DNA from: Paenibacillus tarimensis
GTDB lineage: Bacteria; Bacillota; Bacilli; Paenibacillales; Paenibacillaceae
Length of the DNA stretch: 64,000 bases
Assembly (NCBI RefSeq): GCF_021532315.1
Contig: NZ_JAKGAO010000004.1
Span: 372,001-436,000, forward strand
Direction: 5' to 3'
The stretch's first letter is position 1. Each line of letters opens with the position of its first letter. Below the pieces are notes generated by a model. That model worked only from the letters and a program-made list of their open reading frames with translations. It ran no database searches and was not told the origin of the DNA. A program made the position numbers and the translations under genes. Below are positions 15,961 through 24,154 of this stretch, piece after piece.

Positions 15961-17183
15961 GAGTACTTGTCATTAACGCTGGCAGCTCCTCGCTGAAATA
16001 CCAGCTCTTTGATATGACCAACGAAAGCGTTCTGGCCAGTGGCCGGGTAGAGCGGATCGGAATGGATTCATCGATCGTTACACATGAGCCGACAGACAAG
16101 CCTGAGGTCAAAGATGTGAGTGAAATTCTTGACCATGTAACAGCAGTGAAGCGGGTTATCGATCTATTAGTGCATCCAGAGCATGGCGTCATCCGTTCCA
16201 TGGACGAAATCGATGCCGTTGGACATCGAGTCGTACATGGAGGCGAAACCTTCAAGGAATCTGTTCTGGTAGACCAAGACGTGAAGCTTGAGATTCGTAA
16301 CCTGTTCGATCTGGCACCCCTTCATAACCCGGCTCATATGATGGGAATTAACGCTGTTGACACCAACCTGCCTGAAATACCGCAGGCAGTTGTATTCGAC
16401 ACGGCGTTTCATCAATCGATGCCCCCAGAGGCTTACCTCTACCCAATCCCTATGGTACTGTACCGCCGCCACAAAATCCGCCGTTACGGCTTCCATGGCA
16501 CTTCCCATAACTACGTGAGCCAACAGGCCGCTGAGCTTCTTGGCAAGCCGCTCGAGGAGCTTAAAATGGTAACCTGTCATATCGGTAATGGCGCCAGTTG
16601 TACGGCCATTATGGGCGGCAAATCCGTCGATACCAGTATGGGTCTTACACCTCTTGAAGGCCTCATGATGGGCACGCGCAGCGGTGATCTTGATCCGGCT
16701 ATCGTACCGTTCACCATGAATAAGGAAGACTTGACGCTGAGCGAAGTGAACTCCATGCTGAATAAGCACTCCGGTCTGATGGCGATCTCGGGTATCAGCA
16801 GTGACATGCGCGAAATAGTTGAATCTATGGAAGAGGGAGACCGTAATGCCAAGCTTGCCTTCGATATGTATACGTATCGTGTACGCAAGTACATTGGCTC
16901 CTACGTAGCGGCAATGGACGGGCTTGATGTGCTAGTCTTCACGGCCGGTGTAGGTGAGAACTCCGTACAGCTGCGTGAAGCGGTATGCAGCGGTTTGTCT
17001 TATTTTGGAGTCAAGCTAGATCCTGAACTGAACAAGCAGCGCTCCAAGCAGGCTCGTATCATTTCGGCTCCTGATTCCCGCACGAAGGTTATGGTTGTTC
17101 CAACCAACGAAGAGCTGATTATAGCCCGTGATACGTATCGTCTTGTCCTTGAGCAGGAGAAGCAGGGAATTAACGAAATCTAA
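15957..17183 (+). CDS. ackA: Acetate kinase
   Basis: A 408-residue ASKHA-fold kinase that interconverts acetate and acetyl phosphate. Landmarks are VINAGSSSLKYQLFDM, GHRVVHGGE, VFDTAFHQSMP, HIGNGASCTAIMGG and FTAGVGENS. Length is normal. It starts inside the preceding dehydrogenase gene (ATGA). I saw no catabolite-repression (cre) site in the upstream region. Confidence 0.96.
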   Translation: MRVLVINAGSSSLKYQLFDMTNESVLASGRVERIGMDSSIVTHEPTDKPEVKDVSEILDHVTAVKRVIDLLVHPEHGVIRSMDEIDAVGHRVVHGGETFKESVLVDQDVKLEIRNLFDLAPLHNPAHMMGINAVDTNLPEIPQAVVFDTAFHQSMPPEAYLYPIPMVLYRRHKIRRYGFHGTSHNYVSQQAAELLGKPLEELKMVTCHIGNGASCTAIMGGKSVDTSMGLTPLEGLMMGTRSGDLDPAIVPFTMNKEDLTLSEVNSMLNKHSGLMAISGISSDMREIVESMEEGDRNAKLAFDMYTYRVRKYIGSYVAAMDGLDVLVFTAGVGENSVQLREAVCSGLSYFGVKLDPELNKQRSKQARIISAPDSRTKVMVVPTNEELIIARDTYRLVLEQEKQGINEI

Positions 17184-17198
17184 CCGGGGAGTGACAGC

Positions 17199-17909
17199 AT
17201 GAAGGACGGAAACCGGGACGCCTTTGTTCACGGCATGACTGCAGCTATGTCGGGGGGCGGCGTATTTATGCCGGCCGTTCTGCTGCGGTCTTACAGGGCC
17301 ATTGGGCTCAATGATACGGATGCCATGCTGCTCATTCATATCGCTGCTTTCAAGCAGGCCGAGAACATTGAATTTCCGACTCTGGAGCAGCTCGGTGAGC
17401 GAATGGGTCTGAGTGCCAAGGCTGTCGGTCAGCATGTACAGCGTTTGATGAAGGAAGGATTTCTTGCAATTGACGAATATATAGATCCGGTATCGGGTAT
17501 ACAATCCGAGACGTACAACTGGAACGGGTGGATCGTGAAGGCTGCAGAATGGGTAACAGATCACCCTTCAAGGGCCGGCTCAGCAGCCCAGGAGTTGGAG
17601 TCCAGGGATAGGAGCTATACATCTCCGTCCCAGCCGCCTGACATTAATTTGTTCTCCTTGTTCGAGCAGGAATTTGGCAGGCCGCTGTCTCCGATGGAGC
17701 TCGAAACGATCAGCGGATGGCTCGATGCCGACCGTTACCCGGAGGAGCTTGTCCGATTCGCCCTCAAGGAGGCCGTGTTTGCAGGAAAGCTGCATTTTCG
17801 GTACATAGACCGTATCTTACTGGAGTGGAGCCGCAACCGGGTAACCAACAGCGAGGAAGCCCGCGCCCACGCGAACCGGTTCCGCAGCAGCAGTAACAAA
17901 AAAAGCTGA
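17199..17909 (+). CDS. dnaD: DnaD-family primosome protein
   Basis: 236 residues. The N-terminal winged-helix domain (about 20-110: LLRSYRAIGLNDTDAMLLIHIAAFKQ, LGERMGLSAKAVGQHVQRL) mediates oligomerisation. The C-terminal DnaD/DnaB2 domain (about 145-222) has the YxxxIRDILxxW-like HFRYIDRILLEWSRN. DnaD helps load the replicative helicase in Firmicutes. In B. subtilis it directly precedes nth; here nth is 17 kb downstream. The stop codon lies inside the following bidirectional terminator. Confidence 0.9.
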   Translation: MKDGNRDAFVHGMTAAMSGGGVFMPAVLLRSYRAIGLNDTDAMLLIHIAAFKQAENIEFPTLEQLGERMGLSAKAVGQHVQRLMKEGFLAIDEYIDPVSGIQSETYNWNGWIVKAAEWVTDHPSRAGSAAQELESRDRSYTSPSQPPDINLFSLFEQEFGRPLSPMELETISGWLDADRYPEELVRFALKEAVFAGKLHFRYIDRILLEWSRNRVTNSEEARAHANRFRSSSNKKS

Positions 17910-17933
17910 GACGCATAAGCGTCTCAGCTTTTT
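17905..17933. terminator. Bidirectional terminator between dnaD and mtnB
   Basis: A perfect 10-base stem GCTGAGACGC/GCGTCTCAGC with an ATAA loop, flanked by A-run and T-run, serves both converging genes. It overlaps the last codons of each. Confidence 0.93.
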
Positions 17934-18598
17934 CTTATATTGGGCTTTGCCTGTTTAAGCAGCTCCCAGCGGTATACATATTCGAAGAGGAATTCGAACG
18001 CTTCAAGATGCCGTTTGGCCTCAAACGCATTCGCACCCCAAGCATATATCCCATGCTTCCGAAGCATGATACCTGGAACACGCGGGTCAAAACGCTTCGT
18101 GACTTCCGGTACAATCTTAGGAATATCCGCATAGTTGGGTATTAGCGGGATGTCAATATGGGCTTCTTCCTCCCAGATATTAAATGCCTTTATCAATTCG
18201 ACGCCATCTACCGGTATGGAGCCGCGCTCCCAGAACCATTCCGATACGACATTGTTGAAAACAGTGTGGGTGTGAAAGATAGCGCCACAGCCTGTAAGGC
18301 GGTAAAGCTCACAGTGAATCAGTGTTTCGGCCGAAGGCTTCAGCCGGGTCGTCTCACACGGTTTGCCATTTTGATCGACGAACAAAAAATCCTCGGGCGT
18401 ATGTACGGACTTATCCTTGCCGCTTGCCGTGATTGCAAAGTGGAAGCTGTCCGGTTCATAGTCACCGACACGGATAGACAAGTTTCCGCTAGTCCCGGGG
18501 AACCAGTTGCGTGCCGCAAACAATGCCTTAACTTCTCGCAGCTCAGTTAATGCGCGCTGCTTATCCTCAGTTGAGATATCATGGAAGTTTAGACTCAT
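17924..18598 (-). CDS. mtnB: Methylthioribulose-1-phosphate dehydratase
   Basis: A 224-residue class II aldolase/adducin-type zinc enzyme. It dehydrates methylthioribulose-1-phosphate in the methionine salvage pathway. Visible are NWFPGTSGNLSIRV, the zinc-binding HTHTVFNNV, and a third His in LRKHGIYAWG. Its ATG overlaps the stop of mtnX by one base (TAATG). It is the last gene of the proB-proA-proC-mtnW-mtnX-mtnB run. Biochemical order of the encoded steps is MtnB, then MtnW, then MtnX. Confidence 0.93.
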   Translation of the reverse strand: MSLNFHDISTEDKQRALTELREVKALFAARNWFPGTSGNLSIRVGDYEPDSFHFAITASGKDKSVHTPEDFLFVDQNGKPCETTRLKPSAETLIHCELYRLTGCGAIFHTHTVFNNVVSEWFWERGSIPVDGVELIKAFNIWEEEAHIDIPLIPNYADIPKIVPEVTKRFDPRVPGIMLRKHGIYAWGANAFEAKRHLEAFEFLFEYVYRWELLKQAKPNIRKS

Positions 18599-19263
18599 TA
18601 CACTCTCTCCTCCAGCTCGTCGATAACATCATGAAAGGTTTCGAACGGGGTGTAAGAGACCCCTAGCTCCCGGCATTTCTCGATCAGATGGGAACGCGCA
18701 AAGACCATATCGGCAATTTTCGCGCCTTCGAAATCCGTCACACTGTCACCAATCAGGATCCGCTCGTATTGATCAGCGGGGAAGCGGCGCATGATGGTGG
18801 TTTTACACATGCCGCATTCATTGGAACACTCGTGGTCGCAAGGATGCGGCCATAAAATTTCAATTTGGCTGCCCTCGAAGCTGCTGCCATTACAGAAGAT
18901 GTGATCTTCCGGAATGTCGAACGGCTGGAGAAGCGGATAAACGAAGAAATCAATGCCTCCGCTGGTTACATAGAAGTCAATGGATTGGTACTTGCAGAAG
19001 CGAAGCAGTTCACTAAAGCCTTCACGAATTTGCGCATTGCTGATAGCAAATTCGACAACTTCCTTTCTGCGGGAGGCGGGAAGGAGCCGGAACAGCTCTC
19101 CGACTCCTTGGCGGATTGACTTACGTTCACCTACAATATCATCGACAATAGCCTCCCAACCCTCCGGGTTAAAATGCTTAATGATTGCGACAATATTATC
19201 GTTTACCGTGATGGTACCGTCAAAATCACAGAAAATGACCTTGCTGCGTGATGTTCTGCTCAT
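18598..19263 (-). CDS. mtnX: 2-hydroxy-3-keto-5-methylthiopentenyl-1-phosphate phosphatase
   Basis: A 221-residue HAD-superfamily phosphatase. It has the nucleophile motif FCDFDGTIT near the N-terminus, motif II VTSGG, and a late LIGDSVTDFEGA acidic motif. It removes the phosphate to form the acireductone used by MtnD. CHDHECSNECGMCK-like clustering of Cys/His (PCDHECSNECGMCKT) is present in mid-protein; I do not know whether it binds metal. The ATG overlaps the mtnW stop (ATGA), with GGGGGGT upstream; the frame stays open 15 bases further. Confidence 0.92.
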   Translation of the reverse strand: MSRTSRSKVIFCDFDGTITVNDNIVAIIKHFNPEGWEAIVDDIVGERKSIRQGVGELFRLLPASRRKEVVEFAISNAQIREGFSELLRFCKYQSIDFYVTSGGIDFFVYPLLQPFDIPEDHIFCNGSSFEGSQIEILWPHPCDHECSNECGMCKTTIMRRFPADQYERILIGDSVTDFEGAKIADMVFARSHLIEKCRELGVSYTPFETFHDVIDELEERV

Positions 19264-20483
19264 TCTTTTACCCCCCACGCGGCTATTGCCGCAGCAAGCT
19301 CTGGATGTTTTGCAGCGTAATCGCGCAGCGGGACTCCATTAAGTGAAGCCTGGATAGCCTGACGGAAGGCTTGTCCGCCTGCAGCGGTTCCCATTGGATG
19401 GCCGTGGATTCCCCCGCCTGCGTTCACGACTACGTCGCTGCCAAAATCCCGCAAAATGAGAGGGACAAGCCCGGGGTGAATACCGGCCGATGGCACAGGA
19501 AAGCTGGTCTTAATGCGCAGATCCGGATCAAGCAGGGCGTCTCTTACGGCCATGTTCTCTTCCTTCGGCATGACCACTGACCCGTAAGGTGAAGGGAACA
19601 GGACGAGATCCGCACCGGCGATTCTCATCAGCTTACCCAACAGGACCGGAGCGGCAATGCCATAATGTGGAGAAGGGTAGAAGGCGCCGGCCATGGCCGG
19701 GTGAGCGGCAATCGGCACATGGATCTCGGGATCACGGCTGAGCTCGGCCAGCACATCATAGCCATAGGCGAGTACATTGAACAGCAGGGCATTGGCGCCA
19801 GCCTTAATCGCCTTCTTGGCATTGGAGGCAATTAAGGAGGTAGGGCCTGTAATATTCACGGCATACAGCAGCTTTTGGCCGGTCTCAGCCTTTGCCTTGG
19901 CAGCAGCCTCCATGCAGACCTCTACACGCTTTTCCAGAGGGGTAAGAGGATTCTCGAACAGAATTTCATCATCCTTGATCAAATCGACACCGCCGAGAGC
20001 CTGCTGGTAAAATTGCTCCTGCAAACCGTTCAGGTCATGCCCGATAACGGATTTAAAGATGCTCATCAGCAGCGGCCGGTCTGTTATGCCGAGCTGCTGG
20101 CGTACACCCGGGAGTCCGAATTTGGGCCCCGGGAATGCCGACAGGAAGTTGTCTGATACATCGATATCAATCAGCTTGATCCGGCCGTCCATGGACAGCT
20201 TGCCAAAGATCGTGACCAGAAGGGCAGGGATGTCACGGCTGAAATTTATATCCGGATAGTCAATAACGATATCTGCGTATCGTTCACCGGTGGCAGAGGC
20301 ATTTCCTTCATACTCGCTCACAGACACAACCTTGCCGAGATGCTTCTCCATATGTGCCTTCTGCGCTTCAGGCAGCTCAGTCCAGCTTCCCACAGTCAAT
20401 CCGACAGCGATTGACTGTGCCTTCTTCTGAAAATCCGCCTTGTCATCGAAACAGCGGTAGACCGCTCTGCAGTATCCATTCAT
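19260..20483 (-). CDS. mtnW: 2,3-diketo-5-methylthiopentyl-1-phosphate enolase (RuBisCO-like)
   Basis: A 407-residue RuBisCO-like protein of the methionine-salvage type. It enolises diketo-methylthiopentyl-phosphate. The carbamylated-lysine/magnesium motif is KDDE in GGVDLIKDDEILFENP. GGGIHGHPMGTAAGGQAFRQ is the C-terminal phosphate-binding stretch. Overlap with proC upstream and mtnX downstream by 4 bases each puts it in the middle of one tightly packed operon. It is not a carbon-fixing RuBisCO, as expected for a heterotroph with mtnX/mtnB neighbours. Confidence 0.95.
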   Translation of the reverse strand: MNGYCRAVYRCFDDKADFQKKAQSIAVGLTVGSWTELPEAQKAHMEKHLGKVVSVSEYEGNASATGERYADIVIDYPDINFSRDIPALLVTIFGKLSMDGRIKLIDIDVSDNFLSAFPGPKFGLPGVRQQLGITDRPLLMSIFKSVIGHDLNGLQEQFYQQALGGVDLIKDDEILFENPLTPLEKRVEVCMEAAAKAKAETGQKLLYAVNITGPTSLIASNAKKAIKAGANALLFNVLAYGYDVLAELSRDPEIHVPIAAHPAMAGAFYPSPHYGIAAPVLLGKLMRIAGADLVLFPSPYGSVVMPKEENMAVRDALLDPDLRIKTSFPVPSAGIHPGLVPLILRDFGSDVVVNAGGGIHGHPMGTAAGGQAFRQAIQASLNGVPLRDYAAKHPELAAAIAAWGVKE

Positions 20484-21358
20484 CGCGTTGTGCTCCTCTC
20501 CAGCTCGGCGCCCATCTCTCTGGCCCGTTCGGCTGAACGCCGTACCGCTTTGATTATAGTGGAAGTAAAGTCATGCCGATCCATGACCTCTATAGCTGCT
20601 TGCGTTGTGCCGTTAGGTGATGATACCTTCCGACGCAGTACGGAAGGCTCTTCTCCCGTCTGATGAACCATCGAGGCTGCGCCGAGTACCGTCTGAATCG
20701 TCAATTCTCGGGAAGACTCCGGCGACAGGCCCAGATCAATGCCGGCCTGCATCATAGCTTCCATGACATAATAAATATAAGCGGGTCCGCTGCCCGATAA
20801 GCCGGTGACCGAATCGATCATTGATTCCTCAATTATTGTTGTAATCCCGACAGCCTGGAAGATATCTACAGACAATTGCTTCTGTTCTTCAGTTACTTGG
20901 TTATTAAAGCAGAGAGCAGTAGCTCCGAGTCCAATCGTGGAGGAGGTGTTCGGCATGGTACGAACGATAGGCAGCGCTTTTCCGATTAACCGTTCGATCG
21001 TCTCGGTTGACAGACCGGCAATGACGGATATAATCAGCTGACCTTCCTTGGACAGACCCGCCAGCCTGCCGAGTGCCTCTTCAGCGTCTTTGGGTTTCAT
21101 GCAGAGGAACAGAATATCTGCTTCTGCAAGAAGCTGATCTTTATCTTCCCGGCCCGTTGGGATTACCACACCGTAACTACTGTTCAGCTCGGCAAGCCGC
21201 TGCTCGTCCGAACGGTTGATAACGCTGATCTGGCCTGCTTCCGCTAGGCCTTGTTCAACTATGCCTCTCAGTATGGCTTCAGCCATCGATCCCGCACCGT
21301 AGAAGCAGAAGCGTTTATTCCGGATAGGTGCTGTAACCTTGGTGAGCTGTTCTTTCAT
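20480..21358 (-). CDS. proC: Pyrroline-5-carboxylate reductase
   Basis: 292 residues. Reduces pyrroline-5-carboxylate to proline with NAD(P)H. The Rossmann fold opens FCFYGAGSMAEAILRG, and the C-terminal dimerisation domain carries the family signature around DSVTGLSGSGPAYIYYVMEA, with SPNGTTQAAIEVM following. It starts 17 bases after the proA stop. Together with proB and proA it completes proline synthesis from glutamate. Confidence 0.95.
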   Translation of the reverse strand: MKEQLTKVTAPIRNKRFCFYGAGSMAEAILRGIVEQGLAEAGQISVINRSDEQRLAELNSSYGVVIPTGREDKDQLLAEADILFLCMKPKDAEEALGRLAGLSKEGQLIISVIAGLSTETIERLIGKALPIVRTMPNTSSTIGLGATALCFNNQVTEEQKQLSVDIFQAVGITTIIEESMIDSVTGLSGSGPAYIYYVMEAMMQAGIDLGLSPESSRELTIQTVLGAASMVHQTGEEPSVLRRKVSSPNGTTQAAIEVMDRHDFTSTIIKAVRRSAERAREMGAELERSTTR

Positions 21359-21375
21359 GGCATTTAAAATCCCCT

Positions 21376-22623
21376 TTATCCGCGTATTTGGCCGGTTCCG
21401 TAGATCCGGTACTTGGTTGAAGTAAGTGCTGGAAGGCCCATTGGCCCCCGTGCGTGGAGTTTCTGTGTACTGATGCCGATTTCGGCGCCAAAGCCAAACT
21501 CAAAGCCGTCCGTAAAGCGGGTGGAGGCATTGTGATAAACAGCTGCCGCGTCTACCTCCTGCATAAAACGGGCTGCATGTTCCGCGTCCTCAGTGACAAT
21601 GCACTCTGAATGCATAGTGCCGTATTGGCGGATGTGAGCGAGCGCATCATCCAGACTGTCAACGATACGGATATTCAGAATATAATCATTATATTCATGA
21701 TCATACTCGGGCGCCGGAGCATCAGCTGTCTCGGGCAGCAGGGTCCGGACGGCTTCGCAACCGCGGAGCTCAACGCCAGCTTCTCGGAGTCTGCCGGCAA
21801 TGCTCTGCAGATGGTTTTGAGCGAAGGAGCGGTGTACGAGCAGTGTTTCCATAGCGTTGCAGACAGAAGGGCGCTGCGCCTTGGCATTAACAGCTATATT
21901 AGAAGCCATAGCCGGCTCAGCGGACTCATCAAGATAAGTATGACAGATTCCGGCCCCCGTTTCGATAACAGGGACGGTGGCATTCTCAACAACATTGCGG
22001 ATCAAGGAGGCGCCGCCTCTTGGAATCACGACATCAAGGAGCCCGTTCAGCTTAAGCATTTCGTCGACTGAGCGGCGATCTGAATCTTCAATCAGCTGCA
22101 GGGCATCGGGCGGCATCTTCGTATCAGCTATCGCCCTTCGCAGAACCTCCACGATTTGCTTGTTGGAAGCAATCGCAGCAGAGCCGCCGCGAAGAACAAC
22201 CGCATTGCCTGTCTTTAGACATAGTCCGGCTGCATCAACGGTGACGTTGGGCCTGGCCTCGTAAATCATGCCAATAACCCCGAGCGGAACTCTGATTTTC
22301 TCAATATGCAGCCCGTTAGGCCGTTTAAAGGCTTCCAGCTTGTCGCCGACAGGGTCCGGCAGCTCGACAATCTGCCTTAATCCTTCAGCAATGCCCTTGA
22401 TCCGGTCTTCGGTCAACTTTAGCCGGTCAAGCAGAGATTCGCTGGTGCCGCCGCTGCGTCCCCGTTCAAGGTCTTCCTCGTTAGCTTCTATAATACTCTC
22501 CTGATTCGCGATTAACGCATCAGCCATACGCAGCAGCGCGTTATCCTTCTCTTGCGTAGTTAAGCTGTTCATGAGGGCAGCAGCTTTGCGTGCAAGCGCT
22601 GCTTTATCCTTTACTTCGCTCAT
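21376..22623 (-). CDS. proA: Gamma-glutamyl phosphate reductase
   Basis: 415 residues, aldehyde-dehydrogenase-like. Reduces glutamyl-5-phosphate to glutamate semialdehyde. Visible are IRVPLGVIGMIYEARPNVT (cofactor), LRGGSAAIASNK, and the catalytic Cys region ETGAGICHTYLDE. The ATG at 22623 follows GGAGGTAGTCG; the frame is open 36 bases upstream into the end of proB, which I judge less likely. Twenty bases separate it from proB. Confidence 0.95.
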   Translation of the reverse strand: MSEVKDKAALARKAAALMNSLTTQEKDNALLRMADALIANQESIIEANEEDLERGRSGGTSESLLDRLKLTEDRIKGIAEGLRQIVELPDPVGDKLEAFKRPNGLHIEKIRVPLGVIGMIYEARPNVTVDAAGLCLKTGNAVVLRGGSAAIASNKQIVEVLRRAIADTKMPPDALQLIEDSDRRSVDEMLKLNGLLDVVIPRGGASLIRNVVENATVPVIETGAGICHTYLDESAEPAMASNIAVNAKAQRPSVCNAMETLLVHRSFAQNHLQSIAGRLREAGVELRGCEAVRTLLPETADAPAPEYDHEYNDYILNIRIVDSLDDALAHIRQYGTMHSECIVTEDAEHAARFMQEVDAAAVYHNASTRFTDGFEFGFGAEIGISTQKLHARGPMGLPALTSTKYRIYGTGQIRG

Positions 22624-22643
22624 ACGACTACCTCCAGTCAAGT

Positions 22644-23741
22644 TTATAACGTTACCCATTCGTCCCTGTGGATGACCTCGATGCGTGCGACTTCTACCCG
22701 CCTTGCAACCTCGTCAGTGCCAAGACCGGCAACAGCCTGGATTTGCCAAGATTCATAATTAACGACCCCGCGCCCGATAACATTCCCGGAAGGGTCCATG
22801 ACCTCAACCACATCTCCCGGGTGAAATTCGCCTTCTACCACTTGAATGCCTGCAGGCAGGAGACTCTTGCCGCGTACGGTAAGTGCGGTTACAGCGCCTT
22901 CGTCAATCCTAATTTTACCGCGCGGGGTAGAGTGGAAGCCAAGCCACTGTTTCTTGACAGAGAGGCTGTGCAGGGATGTATCAAAATAAGTGCCTTTTCC
23001 GCTGCCCCGTACGGCGGATAGCAGATCACCCGGCTCAGATGCGCGCCCGATAAAGGTTGAAACTCCGCCGCGCATCGCAATGCGTGCTGCTTCAATCTTG
23101 GAACGCATGCCGCCTGTACCTACGGCAGAGCCAGCCCCGCCTGCAATGGCCATGATGTCCTCCGATATTTGTTCAACCCTGGCAATTCGCACGGCGCTGG
23201 CATCCTTGCGGGGGTCTGCCGTATATAAGCCGTCCATATCTGTCAGGATCATCAGCTGCCGGGCTCTCACCAGATTGCCAACCAGTGCGGAGAGCGTATC
23301 ATTATCGCCGAATTTCAACTCATCTGTTGCGACCGTGTCATTCTCATTAATAATAGGAAGCACCCGCTGACTAAGAAGCTCCTCAATGGTCATCAGCGCG
23401 TTCTGAATCCGCCTGCGATTTGAGAAATCAGCCCTCGTTAGAAGCAGCTGCGCAACACCTATCCCGCTCGATGCGAAGGCTTCCTGATAAGCCTGCATGA
23501 GCAGCGCCTGCCCGACAGCAGCGGCAGCCTGCTTTTCGTGTACCAGCTTGGGACGGGCGGCATACCCGATTCGTCTAAAGCCGGCAGCAACTGCACCAGA
23601 GGTGACAAGGAGAAGCGGATGCCCTGCCTGATGAAGAGCTGACAGCTCAGCAGCGAAGTAGGCAATTTGGTCACGGTTCAGCCCTCCTTCTTCAGAGGTT
23701 AACGAGCTGCTGCCAATTTTGATAACAATGCGTTCTTCCAT
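22644..23741 (-). CDS. proB: Glutamate 5-kinase
   Basis: 365 residues: an amino-acid kinase domain (IVIKIGSSSLT; PIINENDTVATDELKFGDND; GTGGMRSKIEAA) and a C-terminal PUA domain (about 280-355). It catalyses the first and normally proline-inhibited step. It is the first gene after the T-box leader. The presence of the PUA domain is usual for full-length bacterial ProB. Confidence 0.95.
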   Translation of the reverse strand: MEERIVIKIGSSSLTSEEGGLNRDQIAYFAAELSALHQAGHPLLLVTSGAVAAGFRRIGYAARPKLVHEKQAAAAVGQALLMQAYQEAFASSGIGVAQLLLTRADFSNRRRIQNALMTIEELLSQRVLPIINENDTVATDELKFGDNDTLSALVGNLVRARQLMILTDMDGLYTADPRKDASAVRIARVEQISEDIMAIAGGAGSAVGTGGMRSKIEAARIAMRGGVSTFIGRASEPGDLLSAVRGSGKGTYFDTSLHSLSVKKQWLGFHSTPRGKIRIDEGAVTALTVRGKSLLPAGIQVVEGEFHPGDVVEVMDPSGNVIGRGVVNYESWQIQAVAGLGTDEVARRVEVARIEVIHRDEWVTL

Positions 23742-23818
23742 AATGATTCCAGTTCCTTCCTAGGCTGCGTTCGCCACAGTAAGCCTTCCGCCTGGGGGGA
23801 AGCAGGGCTGCCGGGCGA

Positions 23819-24075
23819 CAAAAAAAGACTTTCATCCTGTGTAAAGGACGAAAGTCTGGCTTCCGCGGTACCACCTTTTGTTGATGATGCTAATGATCAT
23901 CCTGCTCCATGACCTGATAACAGCAGGCACTGTCCGGTTCATCACCGGCCGTTCAGGGGTGGGTTCGGTAAGGGTTCGCGACGGATTCTTGCAGCCGGGG
24001 AATCCGTTCTCTGAGCGCGAGGATCCAAACGTACTGGTCCCGTCATAACGTTGTATGTTCGATTGTGACATCTAA
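23819..24075 (-). promoter_or_regulatory. Proline-specific T-box riboswitch leader of proBA(C)
   Basis: On the minus strand the antiterminator T-box AAGGTGGTACCGCGG is at 23877-23863. A terminator follows: AGACTTTC (23857-23850) pairs with GAAAGTCT (23833-23826) before a T-run. Upstream, Stem I shows the AGTA loop-E element and a GUUUGG/CCGAAC helix. The specifier side reads GAACCCACCCC around 23956-23968, so the codon is CCC or CCA, both proline. Uncharged tRNA-Pro should bind and allow read-through into proB. The family call is very firm; the exact specifier register is by-eye. Confidence 0.93.
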
Positions 24076-24079
24076 CGTA

Positions 24080-24108
24080 AGAATACCATGATCGGCAAGG
24101 GCTGTAAA
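24080..24108 (-). promoter_or_regulatory. Sigma-A promoter of the proline T-box operon
   Basis: On the minus strand, TTTACA (24108-24103), 17 bases, TATTCT (24085-24080). Transcription would begin near 24073, just before T-box Stem I. The stretch between it and the mtnE stop at 24155 has no clear terminator, so mtnE read-through into this leader is possible. Confidence 0.65.
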
Positions 24109-24154
24109 GTAAGGCAGGCTGCCCCTGTGGAAGCCCTATATACGCATTCCGTGA

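Noticed and set aside
16167-16769. 200-residue minus-strand open frame
   Set aside because: Antisense to conserved ackA; no ribosome binding site or recognisable domain.
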